Shown: positions 26,827-39,652, counted from the stretch's first letter. The stretch: 64,000 bases of DNA from Homarus americanus (GCF_018991925.1 NW_024727881.1:1-64000); one strand, 5' to 3'. A program made the numbers and translations. The notes: generated by a model not told the origin, from the sequence alone.

Positions 26827-26950
26827 CAGTGGTAGAAAAAGTATTGTAATGGAATAAAGTACATGTACTGTAATGAAAAAAATACTTTTAAGTAAAAGTA
26901 CTGTTCCTGTGAAAAAAGCTTACTCAAGCAAAAGTAAGAATACCGTTGCA
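26827..26950. mobile_element. Possible hAT (Tol2-like) terminal fragment
   Basis: The sequence starts CAGTGGTAGAAAAAGTA and continues with repeated AAGTAC/AAAAGTAC/TTAAGTAAAAGTAC words, the subterminal style of Tol2-type hAT ends. I did not find the opposite end. It is probably truncated by the retrotransposon that begins near 26,970. Confidence 0.4.
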
Positions 26951-26969
26951 ATATAAACCTGTCCCCTGG

Positions 26970-28147
26970 AAGAAGCCATCAGCATCATCTTTATTCTAAG
27001 ACTAGTGAAACACTTTCACTTAACCCCAGCAAAAAGGTCACTCCTTGCACTACCACGGAGACTGGGAGGAATGGAAATGACCAATCCAGAGGAGCTTGCT
27101 GCCACCGAACATCAGAACTCTGTCAAGCTCAAGGCAGCCCTCTCTGAGCACATAATATCTCAAAATGCAGCAAGCGAGGTGGATACCAAAGAATTAAACA
27201 AGATTCGACAGTCCATTACGACAGAACGACAACACACCCAAAGAGATAAACTGCAACAACTGATGCTGCAATTGCCAAAGAACTTGAAAAAAAGTAGCTA
27301 TAGCACAGGAGGTGGGCGCCTCGAACTGCAAACAACAGTACCGATAAAGGCAAAAGGCTTCAGCCTTAATAAACAAGAATTTACAGATGCCATTGCTCTA
27401 AGTCTAAGGTATAGTAGGCCAGTAGAAGGTTTGTCCTCCTAATGCGTGTGTGGCTCACCATTCTCCATCGACCACGCCATGGTGCGCAAGAAAGGGGGCT
27501 TTGTATGCATGAGGCATGGCGAAGGTATCTCACAGCAAATATAATGAAGGAAATCTGCCACGACATCATGGTGGAACCGACCCCCTTTCTATTGGACAGC
27601 GAGAATCTCCATCACAGGACTTCCAACACACCCAATGAAGCCCGTGTGGACGTCAGTGCTCGAGGTTTCTGAACGCGGGGACAGCGAGCCTTCTTTGATG
27701 TTAGGATACTCGACCCCATGGCCGCATGTCATCGTAACTTGTCTCGAGGCTGCACACAAGAGGAACGGGAACGAAAATATTAGGGCGTATGGCGGGATGG
27801 GACCAAGTGCAAGATGTTTCTATGCAAGACTGGCTGGGGTGTTATCCGAACAGAAGCAGCAGCCAAGAAGTTACATTGCAGCCTGGTTGAGAAGTCGACT
27901 GTCCTTCGCTAATCTTAGGTCTGCATTGCTTTGCTTCAGGGGAACGAGATCTTCGGCCCCAAAGCCGACAACGGTCACAGATTTTAACTATGAGGCAACA
28001 GTCACTGAATGCCACATAGATCTGTGGCTTAACTAACTCAACTCAGCTAGGGTAGCTACTTTTGTTTTAGGTTATTTAATTTTAAGGTAATAAAATGGCG
28101 ACTAAGGTGTGGCTATTGGGGGAGGCTGGAGGCCACGTTGAAAAAAA
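26970..28147 (+). pseudogene. C-terminal part of an RLE-type non-LTR retrotransposon, copy 1
   Basis: The first frame (27005-27442) reads LPRRLGGMEMTNPEELAATE and onward. A one-base loss near 27440 moves the frame into CVCGSPFSIDHAMV, a C-C-H zinc-knuckle-like motif followed by MRHGE. Then come NEARVDVSARGF, a stop, and the FFDVRI and RSRLSFANLRSALLCFRGTR regions in other frames. The layout (Cys/His knuckle, R-H, then acidic ARVDVS and FFDVRI) resembles the restriction-like endonuclease end of R2/R4/NeSL-type elements, an inference from motif order. Twenty codons present in copy 2 are missing here. The 3' UTR carries AATAAA and ends in an A run and an AGT-rich tail. Inactive and 5'-truncated. 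Confidence 0.7.
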
Positions 28148-28155
28148 GTAGCAGC

Positions 28156-28292
28156 CAGGGCCGGATTCAGGAGTGGGCAAAGTGGGCAGCTGCCCAGGGG
28201 CCACCACAATCTGGGGGCCTCCACATGTGCGGTATTAGCTATATCAGGGCTGGTCGACTTGAAACCACATGAATGACTCCAGTCATGTCTCA

Positions 28293-28326
<34 letters not shown>

Positions 28327-28593
28327 GGGAATTTGTACACTATCAATAAATATACAGTTAATTAAAAATTTCTCAATGTTCTAATTCCCTCAATATAACT
28401 GCATATGGCTTCAAAATTCTCCAAAGAAGTGTTCACATTTCAAAAATTTCCCGGGGGGCTTACAGCGCTCCCCGGAACTCCCAGATGTTTAGGTTCGCTT
28501 CACTTGCCACCCCACCCTCTTGGGTAGTTATAATGAGGGGGGCCTCCACAAAGAGGCTGCCCATGGGCCTCCACAGGTCTAAATCCGGCACTG
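28156..28593. mobile_element. hAT-type MITE inserted in the retrotransposon tail, 438 bp
   Basis: The ends CAGGGCCGGATT and AATCCGGCACTG form inverted terminal repeats typical of a widespread hAT MITE group. Flanking 8-mers GTAGCAGC (28148-28155) and GTAGTAAC (28594-28601) match at 6 of 8 positions, an aged target duplication. The interior includes a (TG)n tract at 28297-28325 and no transposase. The insertion split the AGT-rich tail of retrotransposon copy 1. Confidence 0.78.
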
Positions 28594-28638
28594 GTAGTAA
28601 CAGTAGTAATAGTAGTAGTTGTAGTAGTAGTACAACAT

Positions 28639-29272
28639 AGGACTTCAAACACATCAAACGAAGCCCGTGTTGACGTCAGTGCTCGAGGATTCTGGACGAG
28701 GGGACACCGAGCCTTCTTCGACATCAGGATTTTTTATTCCATGGCCGCATGTCACAGTAGCTTAGCTCTCGATGCTGCACACAGGAAGAACGAGAACGAC
28801 AAGATAAGGGCATACGGGGAGAGAATTCAGAACGTTGATCAAGGCAGCTTCACTTCTCTAGTGTTCACAACCTCGGGTGGGATGGGACCAAGTGCAAGAT
28901 GTTTCTTCGCCAGACTCGCGGAGGTGATCTCCAAACAGAAGCAGCAGTCCAGAAGTTATGTTACAGCCTGGATGAGATGTCGACTGTCCTTCCCTCTCCT
29001 TCGGTCGGCTTTGCTCTGCCTCAGGGGAACGAGAGCATCGGCCCCAAAGCTGACAACAGTTGCAGATATTGACTATGAGGCTATAGTCACTGAATGCCGC
29101 ATAGATCTGCGGCTCAACTAACTCAACACAGCTAGGATAGCAACTTATGTATTAGGATATTTAATATTAAGGTAATAAAATGGTGGCGAAGGTATGGCTA
29201 TTGGGGGAGGCTGGAGGCCATATTAAAAAAAAAAAGTAGTAGTAGTGGTAGTTGTGGTAGTAGTAGTAGTAA
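28639..29272 (+). pseudogene. RLE-type non-LTR retrotransposon 3' fragment, copy 2
   Basis: This second copy of the same family starts mid-ORF with the RTSNTSNEARVDVSARGFWT region and keeps FFDIRI, GSFTSLVFTTSGGMGPSAR and SFPLLRSALLCLRGTRASAP to a TAA at 29119-29121. It ends with the same 3' UTR (AATAAA, then GGCTATTGGGGGAGGCTGGA), an 11-A run and (AGT)n. It begins directly at the AGT tail of copy 1, so the two are head to tail. The reading frame is better preserved than in copy 1, suggesting a later insertion. Confidence 0.75.
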
Positions 29273-29589
29273 AATCATTGTCGGTTTTAGACGGTAAATC
29301 AGATGAATGAAATTACTGTACCTCTCAATAAACTGATAAATAGTTTTTTCGGGAGAGCTTTTATTGATACTGTAGATATCTGTAATGAAGCAAAGGCCAC
29401 AGTGATTCTAATTTTCAAAGAAGACTCAGTATCTTATTTAATTAATTAATGTGAGTAAATTTTCTAGTATGTCATAAAACATTAGAACAGATGCCACTGC
29501 CAGGTGTATAATAATGTACTGTAACTCCTAAAACCGAGCAACAATAGAGCTTCAAAGTTACTCCAACTAGTATCTCAAGGTGCCTGAGA

Positions 29590-29680
29590 GCCGCCGTCAG
29601 GATACAGCACCCTGAAGACTAAGCTATTTTCGGTACGCAAGAAGACAGTGTGGCCGGCACTCTGCACTCTACTGCCTCCA
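29590..29680. mobile_element. Possible dispersed repeat (SINE-like), related to 54040-54195
   Basis: CTATTTTCGGTACGCAAG plus AAGACAGTG and GGCACT align with CTATTAACCTTCGGCACACA, GAGACAGTG and GGGCACT near 54060-54100. The shared core is about 50 bp with substitutions. No polymerase III boxes are evident in this copy. Confidence 0.35.
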
Positions 29681-29939
29681 TTTTCCTGATTGTAAGTTAG
29701 GGGTGTTGATCAGGGGTGCCTTGGGTGCTAAACAGCATCCCTTAAACCAAGAAGTGGCCGTTGTAACCATTTGTCTTTGGAAAAATATGGAACTCATGCC
29801 CTAAATGTTTTCGCGAGATGACAACACCTCACTTAAGATGATATGGTGTGTTCTGCTCCGCTGCTTCCTTTGTGATTCATATGTGACATGCATGAGCTGT
29901 TGGGTTTAAGGTTTAAGTGTGATATGTATTGTAGATTAA

Positions 29940-30136
29940 TGGTGTTGGATTGAGTGTGACAAGTACATTAATGGTGTTGGACTGAGTGTGACACGTACAT
30001 TAATGGTGTTGGACTGAGTGTGACAAGTACAATAATGGTGTTGGACTGAGTGTGACACGTACATTAATGGTGTTGGACTGAGTGTGACAAGTACAATAAT
30101 GGTGTTGGACTGAGTGTGACAAGTACATTAATGGTT
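29940..30136. repeat. 32-bp tandem repeat, ~6 copies
   Basis: The unit begins GGTGTTGGACTGAGTGTGAC and ends GTACATTAAT, with alternating ACAAGTAC/ACACGTAC and ATTAAT/AATAAT variants. It is nearly perfect and hence recent. Confidence 0.95.
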
Positions 30137-30792
30137 ACATAACTGAACATACAGCACAACACGGAGTTTCATTCGTTGGGTCAATATGACTTGCTCTTTA
30201 ATTTCCTCTGTGCGGGAAAAAATATGTCAAGGAGATTTTGGCGACAAAAATCAATAGTTCCCACCACATGTGGCTGAGTGCAAGCGACCTTTTAAATGTT
30301 ATAGATATTTTCCATACAGCTGAGCCTTCAGTTTTATGTCTTGGGAGAGAAACTGTAGGACAGAACATAATTTTGTCACAATTAAATGATACCTGGATCA
30401 CTCTACTGTATTTACTTTATCCCCTTCGTCACTTGTCAACTAACTAGCCATCCGGGTAGTCGGTGAGTTCTCTGTTATATACGCACTGTTGGCGAGTACT
30501 GGGCGGGTACTGGCTTTTGATTGTACAGTACCTGAACATGTGCTCGTCTAGTACTGTCATAACATTCACTGGCTGGTTATCCCACGAGTTCACAACGCTT
30601 GCTCAAAGGAGAGTAGCCCTCACATTTTTTTTGTACTGTCAACTTCTTTAATACGAGGCTGGGACCTCTTGTGGGACGTCCATCAGCTAACACCTTTGTA
30701 TGAACATCAAGAGTTACGTCCTTCTAAGTGTTTATATAAACTTGTATAAATCGCCCTTCTGTATCATAAACTGAGCAGCTGTAAACTTTCAT

Positions 30793-30795
<3 letters not shown>

Positions 30796-30854
<59 letters not shown>
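30796..30854. repeat. (TA)n microsatellite, 59 bp
   Basis: Pure TA tract followed by a short (GT)n. Confidence 0.97.
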
Positions 30855-30856
<2 letters not shown>

Positions 30857-31549
30857 GTGTGTGTGTGAGTTGGGTGTTGGTGGTCGTTTGGGATCCCTCC
30901 CCAACATTATCTGACCTTCCCCGACCATCAACTGAATGCAACATTAACCACCCGTGACTGACAACATCCTTCCACCTCATTTTGCTCTCACAATGTTTCT
31001 CTCATCACTCATCACACACCACAAATCTCAACGTCCAGTGACTCATCACACGATCCGAACAACAAAACTACTCAATAAACGGTACAATAATCACCAGACA
31101 GCCAACAGTCTCCCCGAAAATTATGTGACCCGACCAACTATTTGACGTTAACAGCATCGTGTATCAGGAGCGACAACTGTAAATGTGAAATATGAAATTA
31201 ATTGCTCATAATCTGAAAAAAAACCGTGACGTGGCACCTGAAACTCACACTACACAAGCTTGGCGGATATTGATCACAGGACAGGGTTACAGCAACGTGA
31301 TTTGGCCGTGTGTTATATCACAGCCTGTGGGGCAGTATATTTACCAAGTTATATAACAGTAATATAGTTCGTTTAATATAGGTATGTATTATATTACATA
31401 CTGAGGGCACTTCCTATGTAAATTATCAAATTAGTTATTAACCATAGACCATTTCATAAAGGGATGTGTTGTATGATAATATTATCTTATATGTACTGGG
31501 ATATGTAAGAAATATAAAGCATATAACTGAAGGGCTTACTCTACATGTA

Positions 31550-31691
<142 letters not shown>

Positions 31692-31911
31692 CACCGAGAG
31701 AACATGTAGACACAGGGGGATGCTACTGCGTGGTTCATGAAAATCACAGAAAATCAAGTCTGAAATAGAGGTTAAATCACATTGAAAAATAAAAAATGCG
31801 TCAGTACCCCAAGATTCCGTAATTAACAATAATCACAGTGAGTTTTAGTAATATATCATTATTAATATTTATACAATTCTTTGTCAATAGTAGATATCAC
31901 AGTAACTTTTA

Positions 31912-32046
<135 letters not shown>

Positions 32047-33289
32047 TACAACTGTTCAACACAAAAGTACATTAATTTATAGGTACTACTGTGAACATAA
32101 CCATTGAGACTTTGACGGCTACACTATCTCCCCTCGTAATGTAATTTTAGACAAGAGAATAACTCAGATATTTTTTTAAATAAGCTGACTTGGGGTATTC
32201 TCACCGCACTTTAGTCTCAATAATTGTTGAAATAAGACTCCAAGCACATTATTTTACTATCAAGGGTAAAAACTTCCCAATACACCAACACAATCACTGA
32301 ATTTTTTTTTTATCTCTTGAAAGAATTTTTTTTTCGACAAGTAGGAAATGACTTTAACGCCACGTCATAACACGGCGATGAAAAATAAAACGTAAATTTA
32401 TTGACTTACGTTATTTTTACCGGCTCTAATATATAAAATTTATGTTAATTTTCTCCAAGTCGATAACTGATTAACATAGAAAGGTTTATTTACTTATCAA
32501 TTGTATTTTACTGATTCTAATATGTCAACTCGGATGATTAGTAATAACAGGATGATAATTGATAAAAATAACTTTAATTCATTTTAGAAATATTAAATCT
32601 TTCGTCTATAATCAATTAAGGGAATCTTGTACACTCAAACCTTAAGACTTATTAAAGATGAAATAAAATCCAGGGGGCAGATCTTATGCAAATCTGACAT
32701 CTGTTCTTCTAACCTGATTCTGAATATGTGAGTGACTGACGTGAACTAAACTTATATTTGACCTTTTTACTCTTCAAGAGATGTAAACAGAAAAAAGAAT
32801 CTCTAGATGGTTGGTTCAAGTGTGAGGTAGGTAATTACCCTTGAGTGGCTACGTCTACACTACCACTCTACATCTACTCGGGGTGGGAGACTGGCACTTA
32901 TACACAAAAACAAAGCGACAGTGGAAAGTAGAAATCTCAATTAACAAATAGATTTATTGAGGAAGAAACTCCACCTCAAAATCTGATAATTGGGAGTTTT
33001 TATTTTCCCGCGTCTATTGTTAGCGTTCTCAGCTCCTAGCATTACCATCTGTTGTTGGCTTCACCCGAGCCTGTCATGTCTAGGACGAACTGACTTACCA
33101 ACAACTGGTGGTACTAGAAATGGTAACAGCGGAGGTAGAACACACACACACACACACTACACTAAGGTCCACGCCACTATAGGAGGCTTCACAGCTCGTC
33201 CACGCTAAACGCTCGTTCTAGCTCCACTTCGCCGACTAACAGTCAACAGTTATAAGAGTGGAAAACTTAGCCACAGTCAAGGGGTTGAC

Positions 33290-34005
33290 AATAGAATCTG
33301 CAACAGTCAGGAATTAGGAATGTCAAATCAGGAATTAGGAATGAATACAGTCAGGGGATACAATTAGCAAGTCATGGGTCAGACTGGGCGACAGTTTGGA
33401 TGTATAACTCAACCGTCAGGAAATAAAACTGACGACTGTTATGGCTTATAATTATCGACAGTCAGGAATTAAAACTGACGTTAATCAAAAGTTCAAATTG
33501 GTGACTGCTAAGGTTTAGAATTTGTTACGAATATAGCATAAATTTCGCGACAGTTAAGAGTTAGAACTGTTAACAGTCAGGAGTTGCAAGTGGTGACGGC
33601 CAATGATTAGAAATAGCGACAGTCCGGGGTGTGAATTAGTGACATTTAAAACTTAAAACTGCCACAGTCAGGAAATGAAACGTGTAGTAGTTAGGAATTA
33701 AAAATGTCGATTGTCAAGGGATGACAATTATTAAAGTTAGGGACTGAAAATGACGACAGTCAGAAGCGATAATTGGCGACATTCATTTGTAAAAATTGGC
33801 GACAGTTAGATAAATTGGCGACAGTCGGGAGACAAAATTGAAATGTGCGAGTCAGAAATTAGTTAGAATTGGCGACAGTTAGAAGTTAGTTAGAATTGGC
33901 GACAGTTAGAAGTTAGTTAGAATTGGCGACAGTCGGGAAATAAACTAGCGACAGTGAGGAGACGAAATCGACAACAGTTAGGGGTGAGAACTGGCGACAG
34001 TGAGC
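33290..34005. repeat. Decayed tandem array, core GGCGACAGTCAGGAATTAG
   Basis: The phrases CGACAGTCAGGAATTA, GGCGACAGTTAGAAGTTAG and AATTGGCGACAGT recur about every 23-35 bp with heavy divergence. The freshest copies are at 33860-33930. It lies within the innexin intron. Confidence 0.8.
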
Positions 34006-34152
34006 GCTGCAGGGAGGCCAGTACCGTGACTAGGAGTGACTGGCCAAAGTTTGCATGGACACCCCTGCTTTAAACACGGAGAATGACGCGTTTAACTCAA
34101 TATGCATGGAAATATATATAAATATATACATATATGAGTGTGTTTAGTGTGT

Positions 34153-34156
<4 letters not shown>

Positions 34157-34227
<71 letters not shown>
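34157..34227. repeat. (GA)n microsatellite, 71 bp
   Basis: Uninterrupted alternating A and G following a short GTGTGT stretch. Confidence 0.97.
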
Positions 34228-34234
<7 letters not shown>

Positions 34235-34541
34235 TTTTTGGTCACAGCAGAGGAAATTGCATATTTAATTTGTTTAAAGACCACAAAACACAAAGAAGAA
34301 TCAGTGTGTTGAAAGGTCAGAACACAAGAGGCAGCTGCTCACAATTTACCGTCTTGTCAGATCACTGAAAGACGGTACATGAAGACAAATACCCCGTGTG
34401 TCATGAATGTGTCTTCAGGATCAAACCAAGAAAATAAATGAACAGCAGCAATGAATAATAAACAAACTTGGAAGACGAATATGTGTAAAAATATACTGTA
34501 CAATAGAAGAAGAAAAAGAAAAAGAAGAAGAAGAATGCGCA

Positions 34542-34652
<111 letters not shown>

Positions 34653-34899
34653 TGCATATATATGAGCTCACATGCAAAAGTGTGCGGTAAGTAAGTAAAC
34701 ATTTACGCATTGTGCTGCATCCATAAACATGAACAAGTACTTACTATTCGTCATCTAAGAGCAAATGGTCTTTATTCCGTCCGTCTATGACCTTAGTAAG
34801 TGCTCGGAAATAATTGGTCTTTATTGGAGAGAGAAAAAAAGGGGAGAGCTTCAGTGCACTTCATCCCAACCATCCAAGCACCTTTAACTGATCGAGTGT

Positions 34900-35735
34900 C
34901 CTTCTTGTAAACAAAAGACTTCAAGCATTGTAAATAAAAGACTTCTAGACTTGTAAACAAAAGAAAGACCTAAGACCCTCTGAAAAATATATACTTAAGC
35001 TAAATCTTCTACACAAAAGACCCCAGACTTTTCAAACAAAAGAAAAACCATGTTAAAAAAAAACTTAAATGTTGTAAACACACTACCTAAGACGTTGTAA
35101 ACAAATTACCTAAGACCGTGTCAACAAAATAAAGATCTTAGACACCTGTAAATAAAGATATCAGACCTTGTAAACAAAAAAGGACTAATTTATAGAAATG
35201 AGATCTTATACGTCCCGTAAACAAACAAATCTCAAAACTTGTAAACACCGGCCATAAACTGTACAAAAAAGGTCTTTAGAGTTTAAACAAAAACCTTTCA
35301 CTTGAAATTAATATAACCAAACTTCAGAATGTAAACAAAGAAATCCTGCAAACAACCTGAGATAAACAAATTGACCTTGGATCCAAGAGTCTTATACCTG
35401 GTAAACAAAAAGATCGTCGACCTTGTAAACATAGACCTTAGCCCACGTAAACAAAACTCTGGCTTTGTAAACACAGACATTAACCCCTGAAAACAGACCT
35501 TTACCCTTGAAAACAGACCCTAACCCTTAAAAATAGATCTTAACCCCGGAAAACTGACTTTAACCCTCACAGAGACCTTAGCCCTTGAAAACAGAGACCT
35601 TAGCCCTTGAAAACAGATCACAACCTTTAAAAATAGACCTTAACCTCGGAAAACTGACCTTAACCCTTGAAAACCGAGACCTTAGACCTTGAAGAGAACT
35701 TAGCCCTTAAAAACCTCAGACTTTGTGAACAAACA
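34900..35735. repeat. Decayed ~20-28-bp array rich in GTAAACA motifs
   Basis: Units read approximately AGACCTTGTAAACAAAA in the first half and AGACCTTAGCCCTTGAAAAC in the second (35480-35735). About a dozen exact GTAAACA words occur between 34907 and 35475. GTAAACA is the forkhead-family core site. The array ends about 130 bp from innexin coding exon 1, inside the intron. Confidence 0.82.
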
Positions 35736-35864
35736 GAGACGCGAGACCAAGCGTTTAGCATGGAGGGTCTATTCTTTTTTGTTTTAGGAGTGGGGTAGTT
35801 CTGGGGGTGGGTGGGAGGGGCTTCTCTCTCTCTCTCTCTCTCAGACATAAACAAAAAGTTTCAC

Positions 35865-36179
35865 CTGCTGGTCGAAGCGAACCTGGTTGCGTGGAGACAG
35901 GTGACCACCCGGTCTCACCTGTTGTTCAACTTGTTTCATATATAGGTTAAAGGTCCCCTCGATGTAGCAGTAAGTCTCCACGTAGTCCTTGCTGAGACCA
36001 TCCTTCCCCTCCCCTTCACAGTGGATAGGACTCAAGATCTGTTTGGCCGAAGTGACGATGGAGCCGGCCAGCAGCAGGACTGGGGTGTACACTGTGATTA
36101 GGTTGAACACCAGCGATCGTGAGAACACAGTGGAACTACGCCGCGAGAAATGGTGCAGCGCAGAGAACTTGTGCCACAT
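35865..36179 (-). CDS. Innexin (gap-junction channel subunit), coding exon 1
   Basis: This exon encodes residues 1-105. The start ATG (36179-36177) lies one base after a splice acceptor, CTTACAG at 36181-36187, so an upstream noncoding exon is expected. An open frame continues upstream of the acceptor but is unlike innexins. The N-terminus MWHKFSALHHFSRRSSTVFS leads into membrane segment 1 (~21-45). Extracellular loop 1 carries the two family cysteines, Cys54 (SPIHCEG) and Cys71 (YCYIEGT). The segment ends RFDQQ at the donor CAG|GTGAAA, phase 0, matching exon 2. The joined protein is 398 residues, normal for innexins (~360-420). Confidence 0.93.
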
Positions 36180-36180
36180 T

Positions 36181-38355
36181 CTGTAAGGAGAACAATAGGA
36201 GTTAGTCCGTGTTGTTGTGGTGACACACGCACACATGTTTACTTTATACAAGTGGGTTATTTTAAGGAGTAAAGGAGTATTATTGTTTTTATATTTTGGT
36301 GAATAAAAAGGGTTAAGAGGATAAAAAGCAATACTATATCGACTACTGACTCGAACCACTGCACCGAATAAAACCTAATTGAGAACTGAAATGCTCAGGG
36401 CTATATTATATAACCTCTTAAGGCTCTTTGAGTCATGAATCATTTAAAGAAGATCCTAAGTGATGGATATTGGACCATTAATCATCATATACTTGCCTCA
36501 GACAACAACATTAGCTAATAACTGATCAGAGCAATGAGTTCGAGTCACTGTCTTATATTCTGCATGATCCAACCTGTAGCGAACCCCGGAGCACAAGACG
36601 TGGCTTCATATACATAATTATATTATCTATAAGAAGAGTTGAGAGCAAACAGAGTTTATTAGATGTTGAAAATGTGAAAGAGCAGAACAAGACAACTTCA
36701 TTCAACTTTAATAAGCTTAAAGTTACTAAAGATTCATAAAGATTATAACTTGCTTCACAACATAATTGTACAATGATAGATTAAAGACCCATAAATCTAA
36801 CTATGCATAATCAGGTGATCGTCACGGTCGGAACAAGAGAGCAAATATTAAGAAAATTATTGAGAAAGAAAATTAAATACTTGATAAATGTACAATTCTA
36901 CTACCAGGAAGCGGACTAGTAATAAAATATAAGGAAAAGTAGCATTAAACTCTAGCTTTATTTATTGATGTTTATATCTGTTTAATATCATGAGTTGAAA
37001 GAAAGGAACAAGCTGATGATGGTAAGGATGATAACAGGTGTAATAAGGTTGTTAAAATGATTTTATTAATAGTTTTAATATGGGATTCATTTATAAACTG
37101 AGAAATGTTTAGACACTACAGCATCAACCGGATTAATAATAATAAAAAAAAAATAATAATAAAAATGTAAACGTTCGGAAGGGCAGCAAAACTCATCTAT
37201 TTACAAACTAATCCGAATCAAAATTTTGAGAAGAAAGTATAAAAAACAAACAAAAAACTAACTATTTTACCAAAGAAACGAATCCGAGTCGATCCAAGAC
37301 AATCTAAAACTGTCTGAGACGCTCGACGTAAACACGACCCACAACGTAAGCCCTCCTCTTTCCTACTCCTGTTTTAGGCGGCATTTTCGTCACCTCCAGT
37401 GCTCTTCCCTCTCTTGACCTGACCTAACTAAACCTTGTTCCATCAGATGAGTTAATAATAAAACACCCAAATAAAGACTAAATGATAAAATAAACCATAA
37501 CTACATATAAAACCTATTATCTTTCACTATACGAGGAAACCTTGTAATTTACCCAGGAAATTAAACTCTCATAAAAACCATCTGTTTGAACACATGAAAC
37601 ATTTGAAGGCCGCCCTCCATTAATAAACCCCACCACCTATAATTGTATGAAAAAGTTTGAGTTAATATTGTTTTTTTACTTTGTTAATGAATGTAAATGA
37701 GTTTGATTTAAGATTTTACGTGAGGTATATTAATATTTTTTTACAGCTTTGTGGTTTTATGATAATAGTGGCAGCGTTTTTTATAAGCAACAAAAAGTCA
37801 TCCAAACATGATCTTGAGAGAGAGACCATAACGATAAAGGTCCTCCAACGGTTTTATTAGAGGCAGACGGAAGCCTATTTAGATAAAGCAAACACGGGAG
37901 TCATTTATAGGATAAGAAATCATGTTTAATGAATACAATATTAGCCACAATAGCCTAATTATCCTTATTATTAATATACACAAGCCAGGAGAAAAAGTCC
38001 AACAGTTTATGATGTTAACACAACTCAAAACAGAAAGTTAAACTCTGAAATTAATCGCAGTAATTTTCCGCTTGTTAAAAGATGTGACATTTTGTCCTAG
38101 TAATAGTGAGCTGTTTGTCTCCTTTGTTACACTGAGTGAAATTCCTCACTTTAAAAGTACCATTCTTAGAGACCAATGGGTCTTTTATTACGGGGTTCTT
38201 TTATTACTGGGTTTTTCCTGCACAACTCGCTCAGACAAACCAACACCTGACGACGTATCTTCGCGCTTTATTAAACATAGCATCAGTAAATAAATGAGGG
38301 AAATTCTCAATTATATTTTGTCAAGAAGCAAGATGTGGTTAAAAGGTGTCATCAC
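36181..38355. other. AT-rich sequence upstream of innexin coding exons
   Basis: No second gene seen. The region must hold the innexin 5' UTR exon and promoter, but I cannot place them. Overlapping TGACCTGACCT words occur near 37415. Short ORFs show no domain. Confidence 0.45.
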
Positions 38356-38357
38356 TA

Positions 38358-38402
38358 CCCTAGCAACCGATCCGGATGTGTGAAGTTCGCCGGTTGCTAG
38401 GG
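38358..38402. promoter_or_regulatory. 12-bp inverted repeat of RFX-type half-sites
   Basis: CCCTAGCAACCG (38358-38369) and CGGTTGCTAGGG (38391-38402) are perfect reverse complements around a 21-nt GC-rich spacer that contains CCGGATGT, close to an ETS core. CCTAGCAAC is the recognised RFX (X-box) half-site. The setting is otherwise AT-rich, 2.2 kb upstream of innexin coding exon 1. Promoter function is inference. Confidence 0.4.
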
Positions 38403-38867
38403 AGGGGAGGAGGGCAGACTTTAGTCGGTAAGTCAAATGTACGATAAAAAAGTTTTCGGCCCTCCAATATCACCGGTCGATTTACCTCAGTATTGTGACT
38501 TTTTTCTTTCGATTTCACTCAAAATTTCCACAGAAGAACTCCTTCAACACATTATTTAAGGACGCGGGCCCAAGCATTGTAATTTGGATAAACAGTTTTT
38601 TTAACAATACGTTAATTAGTTTATCTCATCCTCAACTACTTTCCGTCATTTCGGCTAACTCTTCTTGCCTCACACAACAAAAGTCTAATACAAAAATCTT
38701 ATATATTAACTTAAAAAACCTCCGCATCTTTCTGTTACGTCACACAGCTCCATTTTCAATCCTATTGAGGTCAAATCACTTCAGTCTCTACCACACAGGA
38801 TGGTGAGTCACCCAACAATGACCTTCACTGTCGCTCTCAATCCTTTCTGTCAACACGAACCTGCCCC

Positions 38868-38872
<5 letters not shown>

Positions 38873-38944
<72 letters not shown>
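38873..38944. repeat. (TA)n microsatellite, 72 bp
   Basis: Uninterrupted TA tract. Confidence 0.97.
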
Positions 38945-38945
<1 letters not shown>

Positions 38946-39652
38946 TGAAGCCCGAGTACAGTACATGTCGCCACAGAAACACTACATAAACTTGATTGAG
39001 TTTTAATGTTGCAACATAACTTTTAACACAACAAAGTAAGAATCCCTAACGCATTGTAACACCTTCCAGACCTCCGTGAAGTTATCTGCTAGTGTCCACA
39101 TTTGACTCCCAGACAATGTTTATATTTACTGTATGCAGTGTTGCCAGAAAGACGGACCCGCTGATGGGAGATACCTCGGCTACATATTATATTCAGTATC
39201 AGTGTAGGCGCGTCGTCACGGGCATGTTGCTTGCTATCTCCTCTTTCACCATAATTTACAAAGTGTATCTCTCATCTGTAAAACAATTTAATCCCGACAC
39301 TACGAAACAGCGATACTAGGACAACTATTAGATGCAGTACCCAGGCTATGTCTATCATCCCTACAGATAATGTGCTATGACAGCCTCTGCGTTTACAAGT
39401 ATATCAATTTACAAACGATTTACACCAAATTCACATCGATTTCCTGACAATTTAACGATGAGTGAAGTATTACCAGCACGGAGGAGGCTGTCGACGCCTG
39501 ATTGACACGCGCGATGATGGGAAGTCGCAGGCGCTTCTGATTTGGCAACATCGTCAGGGCCTCGACCAGCGAGACCCAATAAACATCAATATACAGGAGG
39601 ATGCGATACCCACACGCGCCCCCGGCCGATATTTCCTGGTGGCGTGGGCACT

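Noticed and set aside
36180..36359. Upstream in-frame extension of innexin exon 1 to an ATG at 36359
   Set aside because: A splice acceptor sits one base before the family-like start MWHKFSAL, and the upstream residues do not resemble an innexin N-terminus.
36340..36360. GGTTCGAGTC-like B box on the minus strand
   Set aside because: No A box at the right distance upstream, so neither tRNA nor SINE.
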